A DNA stretch of 64,000 nt from Aquila chrysaetos chrysaetos (taxonomy: Eukaryota; Chordata; Aves; Accipitriformes; Accipitridae). The stretch covers positions 19,366,214 to 19,430,213 of the forward strand of contig NC_044006.1 of the NCBI RefSeq assembly GCF_900496995.4. The letters run 5' to 3'. The position numbers and the translations under genes were made by a program. Of this stretch, positions 13,042 to 24,619 are shown in pieces; the stretch's first letter is position 1; each line of letters starts with the position of its first letter. Under the pieces are notes generated by a model. It was given only the letters and a program-made list of their open reading frames with translations, did not search any database and was not told the origin of the DNA.

Positions 13042-13613
13042 TGTCCTGGTTTTGGCTGGGATAAAGTTAATTTTCTTCCTAGCAGCTGGTATAGTGCTAT
13101 GTTTTGGGTTCCGTATGAGAAGAATGTTGATAACACTGATGTTTTCTGTTGTTGCTAAGGAACGTTTAGACTAAGTCAAGGATTTCTCAGCTTCTCATGC
13201 CCAGCCAGCGAGAAGGCTGGAGGGGCACAAGAAATTGGGAGGGGACACAGCCAGGACAGCTGACCCAAACTGGGCAAATGAATATTCCATACCATGTGAC
13301 ATCATGCCCAGTATATAAACTGGGGGGATCGCTGTTCAGGAACTAACTGGGCATTGGTCGACAAGTCGTTAACAATTGCATTGTGCATCACTTGTTTTGT
13401 ATATTCCAATCCTTTTATTTTTATTGTCATTTTATTATTGTTATTATTATCATTATTAGTTTCTTCCTTTCTGTTCTATTAAACTGTTCTTATCTCAGCC
13501 CATGAGCTTTACTTGTTTTTTTCCCCAATTCTCTCCCCCCATCCCACTGGGTGGGGTGAAGTGAGTGAGAGGCTGCATGGTGCTTAGTTACCAGCTGGGG
13601 TTAAACCATGACA
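13042..13613 (+). mobile_element. Solo endogenous-retrovirus LTR, family A (572 bp)
   Basis: Runs from TGTCCTGGTTTTGGCTGGGA to GGTTAAACCATGACA on the plus strand. It contains a TATATAAA promoter box (13312-13319), a TTATTATTATT-rich stretch and an ATTAAA poly(A)-type hexamer (13478-13483), in LTR order. The flanks ACTAG and GCTAG form a 5-bp target duplication with one mismatch, so the insertion is older or mutated. There is no internal retroviral sequence beside it. Confidence 0.93.
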
Positions 13614-15948
13614 GCTAGAGGAGTAGATTTTTTAAATTTTTTTTTTTTTTTTTTACCATCCTTCCCATAAATATTTAATCCAAAGTGGGTCTACATGACC
13701 AGTGTTATCCCTTTTTGCTTCTTTGTCATCTGTCATACCATGAAAGCAGAATTATCAATACCTTTATTAATCTTTCCTCAATAGTGCACCTCTTTGAACA
13801 CCTGATTTCATGATCTCTGTTCCCAAAATGTATTTGCAATCCCATTGAGATTCTTCACCAGTAATTCATTACTCTATTGCAATGTTAATTACATGTTTGT
13901 GTTAATACCCTGCTGGCCTTGACACTACAAGTGTATTTTTTAAAAACTGAAATGTTTGTATAACTACACATTACTCTGCATATATATATGCCCTGCTCCT
14001 TAACTGAGATAGACTTTTTTTAATAATCTGGGTCACTTCCCTGACTATGCTGTCACCAAAATTAGTACTTAGAGACTCATGTCTGTCAGGCCCAGTATTC
14101 CTTTATCTGCTATCAGTTCTGTTACTTACTGGTAACTCTTCCAATCAGCTACCACAGTGTATATATACACCCTCAGGCCACCAAGCAGGCCAATACTAGC
14201 TTGCTTTGCTTATCCATTTCTACAGTCCCAAGGACTCCTCCCACAGGTCTTGCATCTAGCCACCTTCCTTCTTCAGACCACCTCTGCCGTTATCTCAGGA
14301 GCCATCTTTTGCTCTGTTGCTTTGCTTTAAAAAAAAAAAAAAAAGGGAGAGAGAGGAAAGTGCAGCATCCTTACACCAACTTCATGGCTCTGGCTGCTGG
14401 GCTTCCCTGCTCTCTACTGGTTTGTCTTTTGCAGAGGTCAGCTCCGTATCTTCACTGAAACCCAGCAACTGATGGTTCATTTTACTGCAGTTTAAGGCAG
14501 AAAAACTCTCTCATGGTCTAGGGCCCACAATTCCTCTTCTACACATAAAAATCCCAACATTTTGCAGCAGATTCTGCTGGTGTATGAGTAGGCTACACCA
14601 AACTAAACAGTAGCTCCTTAGATATACATGTAATTGAATGTGAGTGCATGCGTGTCTATGTGACTATACAGAGTGAGTCAGTCTGTTATCCCTATAAGGA
14701 AGGTCACTACAGCTGTTAAATTACAATCAGCAAAACCACTAGTGTAGCCATTAAAATGGAAATCAAATTGATTTTTGAGATGATCATTATCGACATTTGC
14801 AATTAAAATTTTTTCTTTTAAAAATGGAAAATTCTACACAGACAGAAGGGCAGTGCAATAAACTGTGGAGTTTTCCGTTAAACTTTGAAAATCAAGATAA
14901 TTCACCCTTAATGTTCCTTGACCTAATTTTTTTGTCTGTTAGTATCACAAGGGCCAGAGAATATTAAGTCGTATCATCTGCAATGTGGACACCACGGCAA
15001 CAGGCTCTCAGCTTAAGGACAAAGTAAAATCTCATGGTACTTCTATGGATTAAACAAAGCGCTCTGAAACCTGTTGCAATGATGTACTTGTGCTCTCAAA
15101 TATCTGATTTAAAATCTTACTTGTATTTGTGATCTTATTATTCTTTGTACTGTTGGGACACTGCAGACCCTCAGTGATGGGCAATTATATACCATGTGAA
15201 GTGAAAGACCCTCCCCAAGAAACACTGAAATGGAGTTTAACCTGGTATATTATGGGAAGTGCTTTCACAACCTCCATTTCAATTAGTGGCATTTAATATT
15301 ACCAAACTCTTCACAATAGCCCTGATACAATTTAAAACCATTGGCAAGCCCAGGTTTTGAGCTGACGTGGAACTGCCAGGAGAGTAGAGAAGGGCAGAGG
15401 GAGAAGCAAAAATTTTTCCAAGTGATCATTTTGTGCTTTCATACATCACAAAAGCCAACTACCAAACAGAGCTTTTCAGCAGCAGCTCTGAATCCACAAA
15501 AGAGGCCAGGATCTTTGTCCACATTCACAGACAGGCTCCAAAAGCAGTATCAAGCACTACACTAGCCAAAGAGACATCACCCTGGGTATGAACAATGGAA
15601 TGGAAATGAAAGATAGCCATTGATTATTTCTTATTTGAAAAAAAACCCCAAACAAACAAACAAAACCCCTATTGTATAATAACCTGCAATTTCTGGCATA
15701 AGTTCTTCAACTTGGTTGACAAAAAAAGTCTGCTATTATTTCCCTTCAATATATACTAAAATTCTACCTGCTTCTTTAACAGATATGTCAAAATGTTGAC
15801 AAACACACAGCAAAGAGACCTTCCCAACAAACAGTTTCTCCTCACAGCATATTCCCTGATCTTTGCCATCTGTTTTTCACCACTTCCCATCTTCATGCTT
15901 TGCCAATCTCACAGAAACAAAGCAATGCCAGAACAAGAAACACTAACT

Positions 15949-16009
15949 GTAGTATAGTATACTACAGTATAGTATATAGTAAATAGTATATAGTATAGTA
16001 ATCAGTATA
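15949..16009. repeat. Degenerate AGTAT/ATAGT tandem repeat
   Basis: About 60 bp built from AGTAT, ATAGT and TACT words (GTAGTATAGTATACTACAGT at its left end), with internal inverted symmetry that could fold into short AT hairpins. Confidence 0.8.
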
Positions 16010-17133
16010 ATCTATGCCTCACATTTTATACACAGAAAGTCCTTAAACTGCAGTCAGAAAAAGGGGAACGAAGCCAGTATGGAGAACAATGGAAGGAAAT
16101 TGGGATCTATTTTCCATCAGAAGTCTCTCGAGCGTTTACAGTCACCTGTAAGAGGACAGAAAAAAGACCTACTCTAGACACACAAATAATCCAAGGTAGA
16201 GAGTAACTGAAGGATATACAATATTATGTATTTCACATGCATGTAAAATTATGTATGTCTGTAATACTCAGATAACCTTGGGGCCATACCTTTGCATAGT
16301 GCAAGAAGGCCCAAATCCACCCAGCTTATTAACTGGCTTCATATGATGCACATACACCAGATGTAGACGAGGGCCAACAGTTTTAGGGTTTTGCCTGTGT
16401 TTTGCTCATATGCATTTCCCTTGAAATTCAAACCCAAGATGCTGTCCAGACCAGTTCAGTGCCTTAAAAATGTGCATTCCTAGTTCCTGAACAGGACTTT
16501 GGAACAATAGCTATGGTCTCATGACACAGTCTTTGACAGCAACATCCTCTTAAGATATTGTTGCTGCTGTGGTGTTCCCATGCCACACCACGCTGTCCCC
16601 CTCCATTGCACCAGATGACCTGCTCCTGTGTCCACGCTGGGAATCAGACCAGAGAACTGATTCAGCCTTTGCAAACCCCATAAAAATGACAGCCTCTACA
16701 TGATTCAGCCCCTGCCTGGTGCCATGCTGTAACACTGGCTAATGTCACCAGTATTACATATTACGGTACTGGATCTCTGCAGGTATTGTCACCTCACTTT
16801 GTAAAGGACCTCAAAAGCCCTCTATCAGAGGCCATAGGAATTCCAGCCCTCACCAGAGAAAGGCAATTGGCAGTTGTCCTCTACCAGCAGCAGCTGGGAA
16901 CACTTATTCAGATGACTTAAGACAAATGTTTGCTTCAGCACTTGGAAAAAATACTTGCTCTGAAGAATCATACATCATAGCTATTTGCTAGGAAGACCCA
17001 TGCTGTCTTTTGCATTATAATTAATAGGTAGGAAAATTAATTTAAAATGTATCGAGACCAAGCCAGGCATAATCGTCTTAATTAATGATGTTCGTGCTGT
17101 AACTTACATGTTACGCCCTACTCTTGTGGCCAC

Positions 17134-17160
17134 GGGGGGGGGGGGGGGGGGGGGGGGGGG
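17134..17160 (+). repeat. 27-G homopolymer
   Basis: Uninterrupted run of 27 G in single-copy-like sequence, about 560 bp left of the orphan CpG island. It could form G-quadruplexes. Long G runs are error-prone in sequencing, so the exact length is doubtful. Confidence 0.9.
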
Positions 17161-17719
17161 CAGAATCTTAAAAAGTCAATAGCATTGGAAAACTAGCATA
17201 TAACTCAATAAACTGATGATTCCACATTTCCCAGAGCCAGCTCTGTGTCACATAATCCGGAGGCTGGTTTTTCTCAGCCAGATGAAGACAGCAGGGTGCC
17301 TAACTTGTTACAGCAGCCCTTCACCAACCAGCAGTGTTACCACATGTATCCGAATGTGAGAATGGAACTGCTGGGGAACGGGCAAGCTCCAGGCAGGACC
17401 GTTTGGAGACAGCCTTCAATATGAAGCCCTGGAGGCAGGAAAGAGATACAACAATGTGAGCAATTTCACAGCTCCCTCGCAATACTTCATCCACTTATCT
17501 CAAGCAGGACTCACATCTTTTAGGGGTGGAGAAGCGGTCAGCCTTCACGCCAGTTGCAGTAACTCACTTCTGCTGAGGGTACCGCAGAAGGATTCGTGTT
17601 AGCGATGCTTTTTGGTTTTTTTAGGGAAAGCTCCCTGGCCTTCCCTGAAAGCACCGGCTATCTCCTGAAGGTGAATGCCACGCCTGCTGCCAGCAAAGAT
17701 ACTTGGTAAAAGTGAAAAG

Positions 17720-18110
17720 AAACATCTTTTTCGACGCGTAACGTCCACTCGGTACGTTTGCTAACTAACTTCAGCGACCGGCTGCCGCAGGACGACAAGC
17801 GCACAACAGGCTTTCCCTATGCAAGAACCGAACCCGGGACTACCGTCCCCTCCCGCCGCCGCCAGCAGCGGCTGCGGCGCGGTGACACCGCGGCTTACAG
17901 GTCCGCGTCCCCCGGGTCCCCCCGCTGCCGCCCCCATCCCCGCAGCCCGGGCGGGCGCCGCTGCGGCGGCGGGGCTGGATGACGGCGCCATCTCGCGGAG
18001 CGATGGAGCAGCCCGGCGGGAGGCGGGGACACACACACAACCACCCCCCGGCTCCTCCCGAATCGCCCCGTCACGCGCGACGCGTTTTCTTATTCTGTTA
18101 CTCATTTCCT
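17720..18110. promoter_or_regulatory. Orphan CpG island
   Basis: About 390 bp with very dense CpG and GC-rich codon-like triplet runs, standing alone in AT-rich sequence. A YY1-type core lies on the minus strand (GAGATGGCGCCG at 17984-17995), followed by an ATG and a consensus splice donor. This makes a minus-strand promoter plausible. No gene is known to me between TBX20 and HERPUD2 here, so it may drive a noncoding RNA or act as a distal regulatory island. Confidence 0.7.
17899..17991 (-). CDS. Candidate first coding exon from the orphan CpG island (uncertain)
   Basis: The minus-strand ATG at 17991-17989 (G at -3, G at +4) opens a frame of 31 codons beginning MAPSSSPAAAAAPARAAG and ending GGRGP. 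At 17898 it meets the donor CCT|GTAAGC, phase 0. The composition is Ala/Pro/Gly-rich as expected from any CpG-rich frame, so the peptide carries little evidence. The pairing of a YY1-type start, Kozak context and donor is the reason to list it. No downstream exon was found in 1-17.7 kb. It may equally be noncoding. Confidence 0.25.
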
Positions 18111-21100
18111 TACTTATTTCTTCATCGAGTGCTCACCGGCTAGGCAAACTGCTCGTTTATTTTTACAGCAGCGTGTTTTCACATCGCTGCGGTTACTTCC
18201 TTACCACAGTTCAACCTTCCACCAGGTTACTAACCAAAACGCTTCAAGCAAGGCACCCAAACGTGCTGTAACTTTAGCACTAAGAGCAGGTTTTAGCTTT
18301 CCGGTCCAACCAGAAGTTAAGGTCACCGCGGTCTTTCTAAAGGTGTAAAGAAAACACCTGCACATGCAAAAAGATTTTTAAAATGAACATACCCACAGCT
18401 CAACTTACGTCTGTCCCATCGACTCCTCACACCTAGATTCTCCCTCCCAGGATTTGTGCAAAGCTAGGAAAAAAAACCATCAACGGTCTTTCTGTACATT
18501 TTGTCCTACTTATATACACACACCGTGAGATTTAAACTGTAGTTGCGGCTGCCCTGGTATAAAAGCTCCCTACTCCAAAAATGACCGGTAATTCTACAGT
18601 TTATTCCTAAGACAGCTAAAACTATGCAAGGATAAGGAAAACCAGTTAACATTGCCTGGTGTTTCATAAGAAGAAGCCTGAATGAAATTCTAGGAATATA
18701 ATCCTTCTTTCCCTTCTACTCCTTCCAGAGCCTTGGAAAATTTTAGGACCAGCTTTATTACAGAAGTGGCACATAACTGTGCGAAGGCCCACAGAGCAAA
18801 GCATTAAATGCAAGTTTAAAAAAAAGAGATCAACAGAATAACTGCACATCTTCAGCTTCACCATTCCAGGCTCCGACAACAAACCAAGCAGTGAAATCAC
18901 ATCAGTATCACTGATACACATTAAGAAAAAAAAAAAATAATTGTTATACAGCAACATTTCCTCATGTTGTTTAAACAAAGTATAGAGCTCTAAAACAAGC
19001 ACAAATTAATGTCTTGGTAAAGAAGCGGAAGTACTGTTTATGTAGCTTAGGCATTCTCCCACTGGACACTGTGCTTGCCTCTCTAAATTCTAAGAGAAGA
19101 AAGTAAGTTGGCCAGCCCTGGCCTTTTTACGGATAGTTCTTCCAGGTCCAGTATGTGCTTCCCTCCTCCCCAACCAGTGCTACGGGGCAGACTGTCTTGT
19201 GAATAAGCCTCAACTGCTAAGCATTCACAGTAGTCACCTCGGCTTCTTTCAAAAGCAAGACCTTGCATAGGCAGCTGCAAGTGAATAAATCCAGCTGAAA
19301 GCAAGAAGCTGAACAGGTAGTCTAGACCTAGCACTCTGGTAGGGTCACTTCCACGCAAGAACAGCTGAACCCCCTTTTTTGGTGTGAGAATCATGATGAA
19401 ACATTTATTACCTTGTATTATCTTGTTACTCAGAACAAGGGCTGTGAGTGATGAAGTAACTCATTCCCAGTTTGCATCATCCTGCCTATACTAACACTGT
19501 AATATGGAAGAAGAGCACATCACCCACATGCAAAGCCACACTGGCACTGACATAGTTAACTTGAACACCAGTAGCATCAAAGCTTTCCCAGCACAAGTAA
19601 CACATCCTCACCCTGGATACTTTGGCAGCTCCCTTGCACCAGAGTAAATGCAGGCCAGCAACCTCATTAACAAGGGTGCACCTAGCTGGGCTGCAGTCTT
19701 ATCTCCGATTGCCCACCTACACCTACCCAGAAAAAACAGGTCAGAGTTCACAATCACTATGCTGGGGTAAATTCCAAACTGCTTCCTTGCAATAGCAAAG
19801 GCTGCTGAAAAAAGGCTTGTGCTAGAAAACACTGAGGTGGTACAGGAAACAAGCAGCAGAAACATTATTCACGCCCTGCGATGGATGTTCAGCGATTTTG
19901 CATCACCTGTTGCCATTACAAACCTCACACACAATGGTATTTTCTCCTTTTCCTGCAGCAGTAGTGAGAAGGTAGCAGAGTATGTCTGAGACAGAAGCAG
20001 CCTGAAGCACCGTGTGACAATTTCTCTGCGAGTTACTTGAAGGGCAACAGGGAGAAACTGGAAAGCCAATACTGCCTGTCAAGGCCTCCAAACCAAACAG
20101 CTCCATGAGGAAGAGCTTGCAAACTCACAAATTATCAGGAGAAAAAGGATCCCTTTGACCACTATTTTGCACCCAGGAATTCTCCAGTTTGAGTTTAAGT
20201 TACACTTGTCTGTTAAACCAACAGTGGCACTGCTAAACACAATGTAAATTGTGGTCAAGAAGTCAATGCAGATGTATGGATGGATATACATCAGTTGCAA
20301 AGTATTTTTCAGGGTAAGCACAATACCGAGAAATCATGCAAAAGAGTAGCTATGTGTTGCTGTTTTCATACACCTGCTCCATCAGCACTGCTGATCTCAT
20401 CTGACTCTTCACAACAAGAAGTATTATGGATGGAATATGCTTCAATCCTGGTGTGACTGCCTCTGCCTTAACACACTGTGAAGCTGCTGCACATGCTGGC
20501 ATAGACTTGCTATTAGATATACAGACTTCCTCTAAATGTAAGGTATCTGTCATTTCATGTCTTCCTGTAAGGTAAAGAATGAATTTCAATCACTTTTTCT
20601 GTATTCAAAGCTGTAAAAGTCGGTGATGCACAAGTATGTTACCAAACCATTCATACTGGGGCACATCCTATGCAGCCTTAATCCTCATGCATTTTGTTCC
20701 ACCTCATGCTACAGATTTCCTACAGTTCAGCCTACAGCCATGTACTACATAACTGTGTTTTGGTTTATGCTATAGAACAGTTCCTACAACAAGGATTCAC
20801 TAAGAAAAAGCAACTGTTTTCCTAGGGTTTTCATTTCTCTTCCATCATCACCTGTTACGTATTTCATGATGTTCAATTCTATACCTGAATTGCTCAGAAA
20901 CCCATAAAACAAAGAGCTGATCTAATTTTCATCAAGCTCATTCCTTCTCTGAAAAGAAAAAAAATGCACTCCTTTTACCTCAATCTGTTCTTCAATGCTT
21001 GCTTCATATTTATTCATGATCATACCTTGTCTTATCTTTGCTCCTCCCATTGGCTTTCCTCTGCCTCCAAATCTTTCACTACTTTTTGGCAATGCTTCAT

Positions 21101-21264
21101 ATTTCATTCTCATTTCTCACTCATTTTCCTCAGTAACCATCTTTTTGCTTTTCCTTGCTCAGATCTTGGTAAGGTTCTGGAAGCTGGGAGGTTCCATGAC
21201 CTTAAAATGTTATCGTGGAAGTCTTGCCTCTTCAACTCATTGCTCCAGCTCTATGATTTGGTCA
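18111..21264. other. Intergenic sequence between orphan CpG island and family B LTR
   Basis: No gene, RNA or mobile element recognised. Several minus-strand open frames of 66-112 codons show no domain. Confidence 0.7.
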
Positions 21265-22279
21265 TGTCGTGGTTTCAGCCCAGCCGGTAACAAAGCACAA
21301 AGCACCACGCAGCCTCTCGCTCACTCCTCCCCCCACCCCGGCCCCGGTGGGACGAGGAGAAAAAAATAAAAGAAACGCTCGTGAGTTGAGATAAGGACTG
21401 GGAGGGATCACTCACCACTTATGGTCACGGGCAAAAGACAGGCTCAGCTTGGGGAAGAAAACAAAATCAATTTAATTTACTACAAGTCAAAACAGAACAA
21501 GGATATTAGGAAGTAAAACCCAACCTTAGAACACCTTCCCCCCAGCCCTCCCTCCTTCCCGCCACAACCCCACTCCCGGTTCTCCCCACCTCCTCCCCGC
21601 GGCGGCGCAGGGGAACAGGGGACGGGGGTTGGGGTCAGCTCGCCACACCTTGTCTCTGCCGCTCCTTCCTCCGCAGGGGGAGGACTCCTCACCCGTCCCC
21701 TGCTCCACCGTGGGGTCCCTCCCGCGGGAGACAGTCCTTCAGGAACATCTCCAACGTGAGTCCTTTCCGCGGGCTGCGGTTCCTCACAGACTTCCCTGGC
21801 GTGGGTCCTTTCCGCGAGCCGACCTTCAGTCACAGACTGCTCCAGCGCGGGCTTTCCCATGGAGTCACGGCCATCTTGGGGGGCATCCCCCTGCTCCGGC
21901 GTGGGCTCCTCCACGGGCTGCAGGTGGGCTTCTGCTCCACCGCTCACCTCCATGGGCTGGGGGGGCACAGCCTGCCATCTCACCACGGGCTGCAGGGGCA
22001 TCAACCTTCTCTGTCCTCCCTTTCCTTCTTCACTGACCTCGGTATCTGCATCGGTGTTCCTCTCACATTCCAATCCCCCACTCACTGCCAGTTCCCTTTC
22101 TTAAGGGAGTTCTCCCAGTTCTCCCAGAGGCGCTACCACCGTCCTGGATGGGCTCAGCCTGGGCCAGCGGCAGGTCCGACTTGGAGCCAGGGAAGCTTCT
22201 AGCAGCTTCTCACAGGAGCCACCCCTGCGGCCCCCTCCCCTGCTACCAAAAAGAAACCACACCACACAAACCTGTAACA
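21265..22279 (-). mobile_element. Solo endogenous-retrovirus LTR, family B (1015 bp)
   Basis: On the minus strand it begins TGTTACAGGTTTGTGTGGTG and ends ...GGCTGAAACCACGACA. Flanks GGTCA (21260-21264) and GGTTA (22280-22284) form a 5-bp target duplication with one mismatch. GC-rich, with imperfect tandem units built around CTGCAGCCCGTGG and GGAGCAG-like cores. Its middle matches the 31743-32880 element, including translated blocks such as LQPVEEPTPEQGDA, but it is more diverged and has different ends. An open frame from 22001 to 21480 follows the tandem units and resembles no known protein. Confidence 0.88.
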
Positions 22280-22284
22280 GGTTA

Positions 22285-23599
22285 AAACTCTCAGAACATG
22301 TCACTCAATAGCTAACCAACTGCCAGGATCTCCCATTTCACTCTTTCAACCTTGTGTAACCGATGAACAAACTTCTCCATGTCTGAATAGAAACAAGCAG
22401 TGACAATTCTACTTACACTTTTTAAACCAAATCAGGGCTAACAGCGCAAGAGCAACTTTCTTAACCTGGTCTGCTAACAGCAGAGAGCTACCGCCAATTG
22501 CTTCCTATAGCATGGAAAACAAACAGAAACCTAAACAATGACAAATGACAGCAAGAAGCAACTAACAGCAGTTAGCAGCTGGATACCAGAAGGTTGTAAC
22601 TGCACAGGTTACAGGCATGCTAACCCCAGGACAAAAAGAAAAGTGAACTTCTGGGAGAAGTGGGAGGGAGAACATACAGGTCAAATAGATGAAATCTCTT
22701 CAATGCATTCCAGAAATAAGTCTTATGACATCCAAGACTGCCATTCTGTGCCATTCCTTTAAAAATGTAGGTTTTTGTAATAGTTCTTAAATGTTAGTCA
22801 AGTTAGATCCATCCACCAAATTAAAAGGGTAAAATTTCATGGACAAGGTCTATGCATTTTATGTTCATGTACTAAAGAACCTAAATTGAGAGCAGCTCTC
22901 CATAGTAACATGGGAGTAAAACATCATTAAACATGATTTATTCATCACTGCTGCTTATACAGCAAATAAAATAATAGATGCTTGTAAGACTTACGTTTAT
23001 ATTTTTCCTCTTCTGACAGATTTATAAATGAGAATTATTTTGTAAGTCAAAAACCATTCTATTTAAGCTGTTTAAATTAAAAGCACTGTTCAAATTTATT
23101 TTTTCCAACAGAGAGTGAAACTTTCAATAAGGCCTAGAAATCCCAACAGATGTTTCAGAGTATAAACCCAAAGAAAATTTAAGTTTTAAAACCTCACTGC
23201 ATAGCTTCAGCAGTCTGACATGAGCAAGCAAAAATTAAACCCCTACTTCTCACTTGTTCAGACTTATTTAAGAGCTTTGCCCTGTACTTGGAAATTAGAA
23301 AGTTGGATAGGCTTTCTGTTGGTTGTAGTATAACAATCTTTGTAGCCATTTTTCAGTTAGATACCACAGGATAACTTCAGAATTAGGAACAAAACCAAAC
23401 ATAAGTTCTTGATTATGATTGAAATCTAAAGAAAGCAACCAAAAACTTGACAGTAGCACTGTGCTATTATCTCACATACAATTTTCCTCTTCTCAGTTTT
23501 CATTAGGTTAATTAAATTTAAGAATACAGATATCCTGCTATTGAGATCATACCCTTAATTGTGTATGTGCTGCTACAAATGTACCACTTCAGTCAGTAT
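22285..23599. other. Intergenic AT-rich sequence downstream of HERPUD2
   Basis: No feature beyond distal AATAAA hexamers that could extend the HERPUD2 3' UTR. Confidence 0.65.
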
Positions 23600-24457
23600 C
23601 GGTAATGCCACCATGGTAACTTTATTCCACTCTCAAATCAATCACATCCTCATCCTTCATGATGCACTATTTAGTTGTCTGCATTCAAATATGCATATAA
23701 ACATCCAAAAGAGTTACCGTAAGAGTTTTTATTAAAAAAAACCCTAATGTACATCTTCTTCCCCAGCACAGCTATATTTTTCTTAAAAAGTACTGTATGT
23801 ATCAAACATTTCAGGTTTATCCCATCACTGTCCATTGTCTTTGAAGAGCTGTTAAACATCTCCAACTTTAATGAACTTCAGTAGAGCCTGAAGAAAAAGC
23901 TTTTAGCTTTCTAAATGTATGAGAAGTGGCTTAGTATTTTGTGGCATGAACACAACGTGCCATTAACAAGTAATCCTTGTGTTTACAGCTTTCTTTCAGG
24001 AATGACAAACTCCAAATCCCAAGTGATAATTCATACCCTGCATAAAACTAACACAAAATACATTATTCAGATGAATAGAGAACATTTGCAAAGGTCTTTC
24101 AACATTCATATTTTTAACAGCTCTTTAAAGAGGTAATGGTGCAGATTAAGTACAAGCTTTTTGCCTCAGTATAATACACATTTGAAATTAAAATAAAACA
24201 TGGAAGACCAATATCTTTACATTTTATTCTTCAGAAAAAGAAGAATCTTAAAGAAAGCATTTAGTAGTCCACTTGTGCTTAAAATACTCAATGCATGAGA
24301 AAGCCAAAAGAAAAACCATACACATTTTTGTACACCATGATCAAAAAGAGAACATTATAAATTTTCAGAAATTGCATTGTACTTAAAACACCCTCTAGAA
24401 TCCGCTCCACTTCTACGTATGGCTACTGAGGCTGCCTGACACAGTTCCTTTTCCACT
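23600..24457 (-). other. HERPUD2: Probable HERPUD2 3' untranslated region
   Basis: AT-rich sequence just downstream of the stop. Antisense AATAAA hexamers (TTTATT on the plus strand) lie at 24223-24228, 23728-23733 and 23621-23626, with further ones at 23095-23100 and 22937-22942. The proximal hexamer is followed on the minus strand by a U-rich stretch and would give a 3' UTR of roughly 250 nt. The 23.6-23.7 kb pair would give roughly 750-850 nt. The true end cannot be chosen from sequence alone, so the left limit is approximate. Confidence 0.5.
24223..24228 (-). terminator. Candidate proximal poly(A) signal of HERPUD2
   Basis: Canonical AATAAA on the minus strand about 230 nt past the stop codon, with a TGTTTTATTTT-like U-rich region some 30 nt downstream. 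It is one of several hexamers in the 3' flank. Confidence 0.4.
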
Positions 24458-24619
24458 TTAATTGCCAACCTGTGGAGGCCCTTCAGGGATGAGTGATGTG
24501 AAGAAGGTTGTGATAAAGGACCAAGCAGAAGCCATGAATCCAGGCTGCTGCTCTGTATTGGCATCTTCACCTGCATCTTCTCCACTGTCTTCATCAATCC
24601 CATCATCCATAAGTCGTTC
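24458..24619 (-). CDS. HERPUD2: HERPUD2 coding exon 8 (residues 354-406 and TAA stop)
   Basis: Acceptor GTTTTTAAAG precedes GAACGACTT. The exon encodes ERLMDDGIDEDSGEDAGEDA, then NTEQQPGFMASAWSFITTFF and TSLIPEGPPQVGN, stop TAA at 24460-24458. The acidic run and the hydrophobic SAWSFITTFFTSLIPEGPP tail match the HERP family C terminus. Confidence 0.97.
   Translation of the reverse strand, partial: ERLMDDGIDEDSGEDAGEDANTEQQPGFMASAWSFITTFFTSLIPEGPPQVGN

Larger units (their letters stand above)
13614..17719. other. Intergenic AT-rich sequence
   Basis: Contains the AGTAT repeat, the 27-G run and minor A/T tracts (13629-13654, 14329-14344). No gene recognised. Confidence 0.7.

Noticed and set aside
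7786-13613. The two family A LTRs as ends of one provirus
   Set aside because: They are in opposite orientation, have different target duplications, and the sequence between them is not retroviral.
21480-22085. 201-residue minus-strand frame
   Set aside because: Lies inside the family B LTR and arises from its tandem repeats; begins at GTG (first ATG at 22001); no retroviral or host domain.
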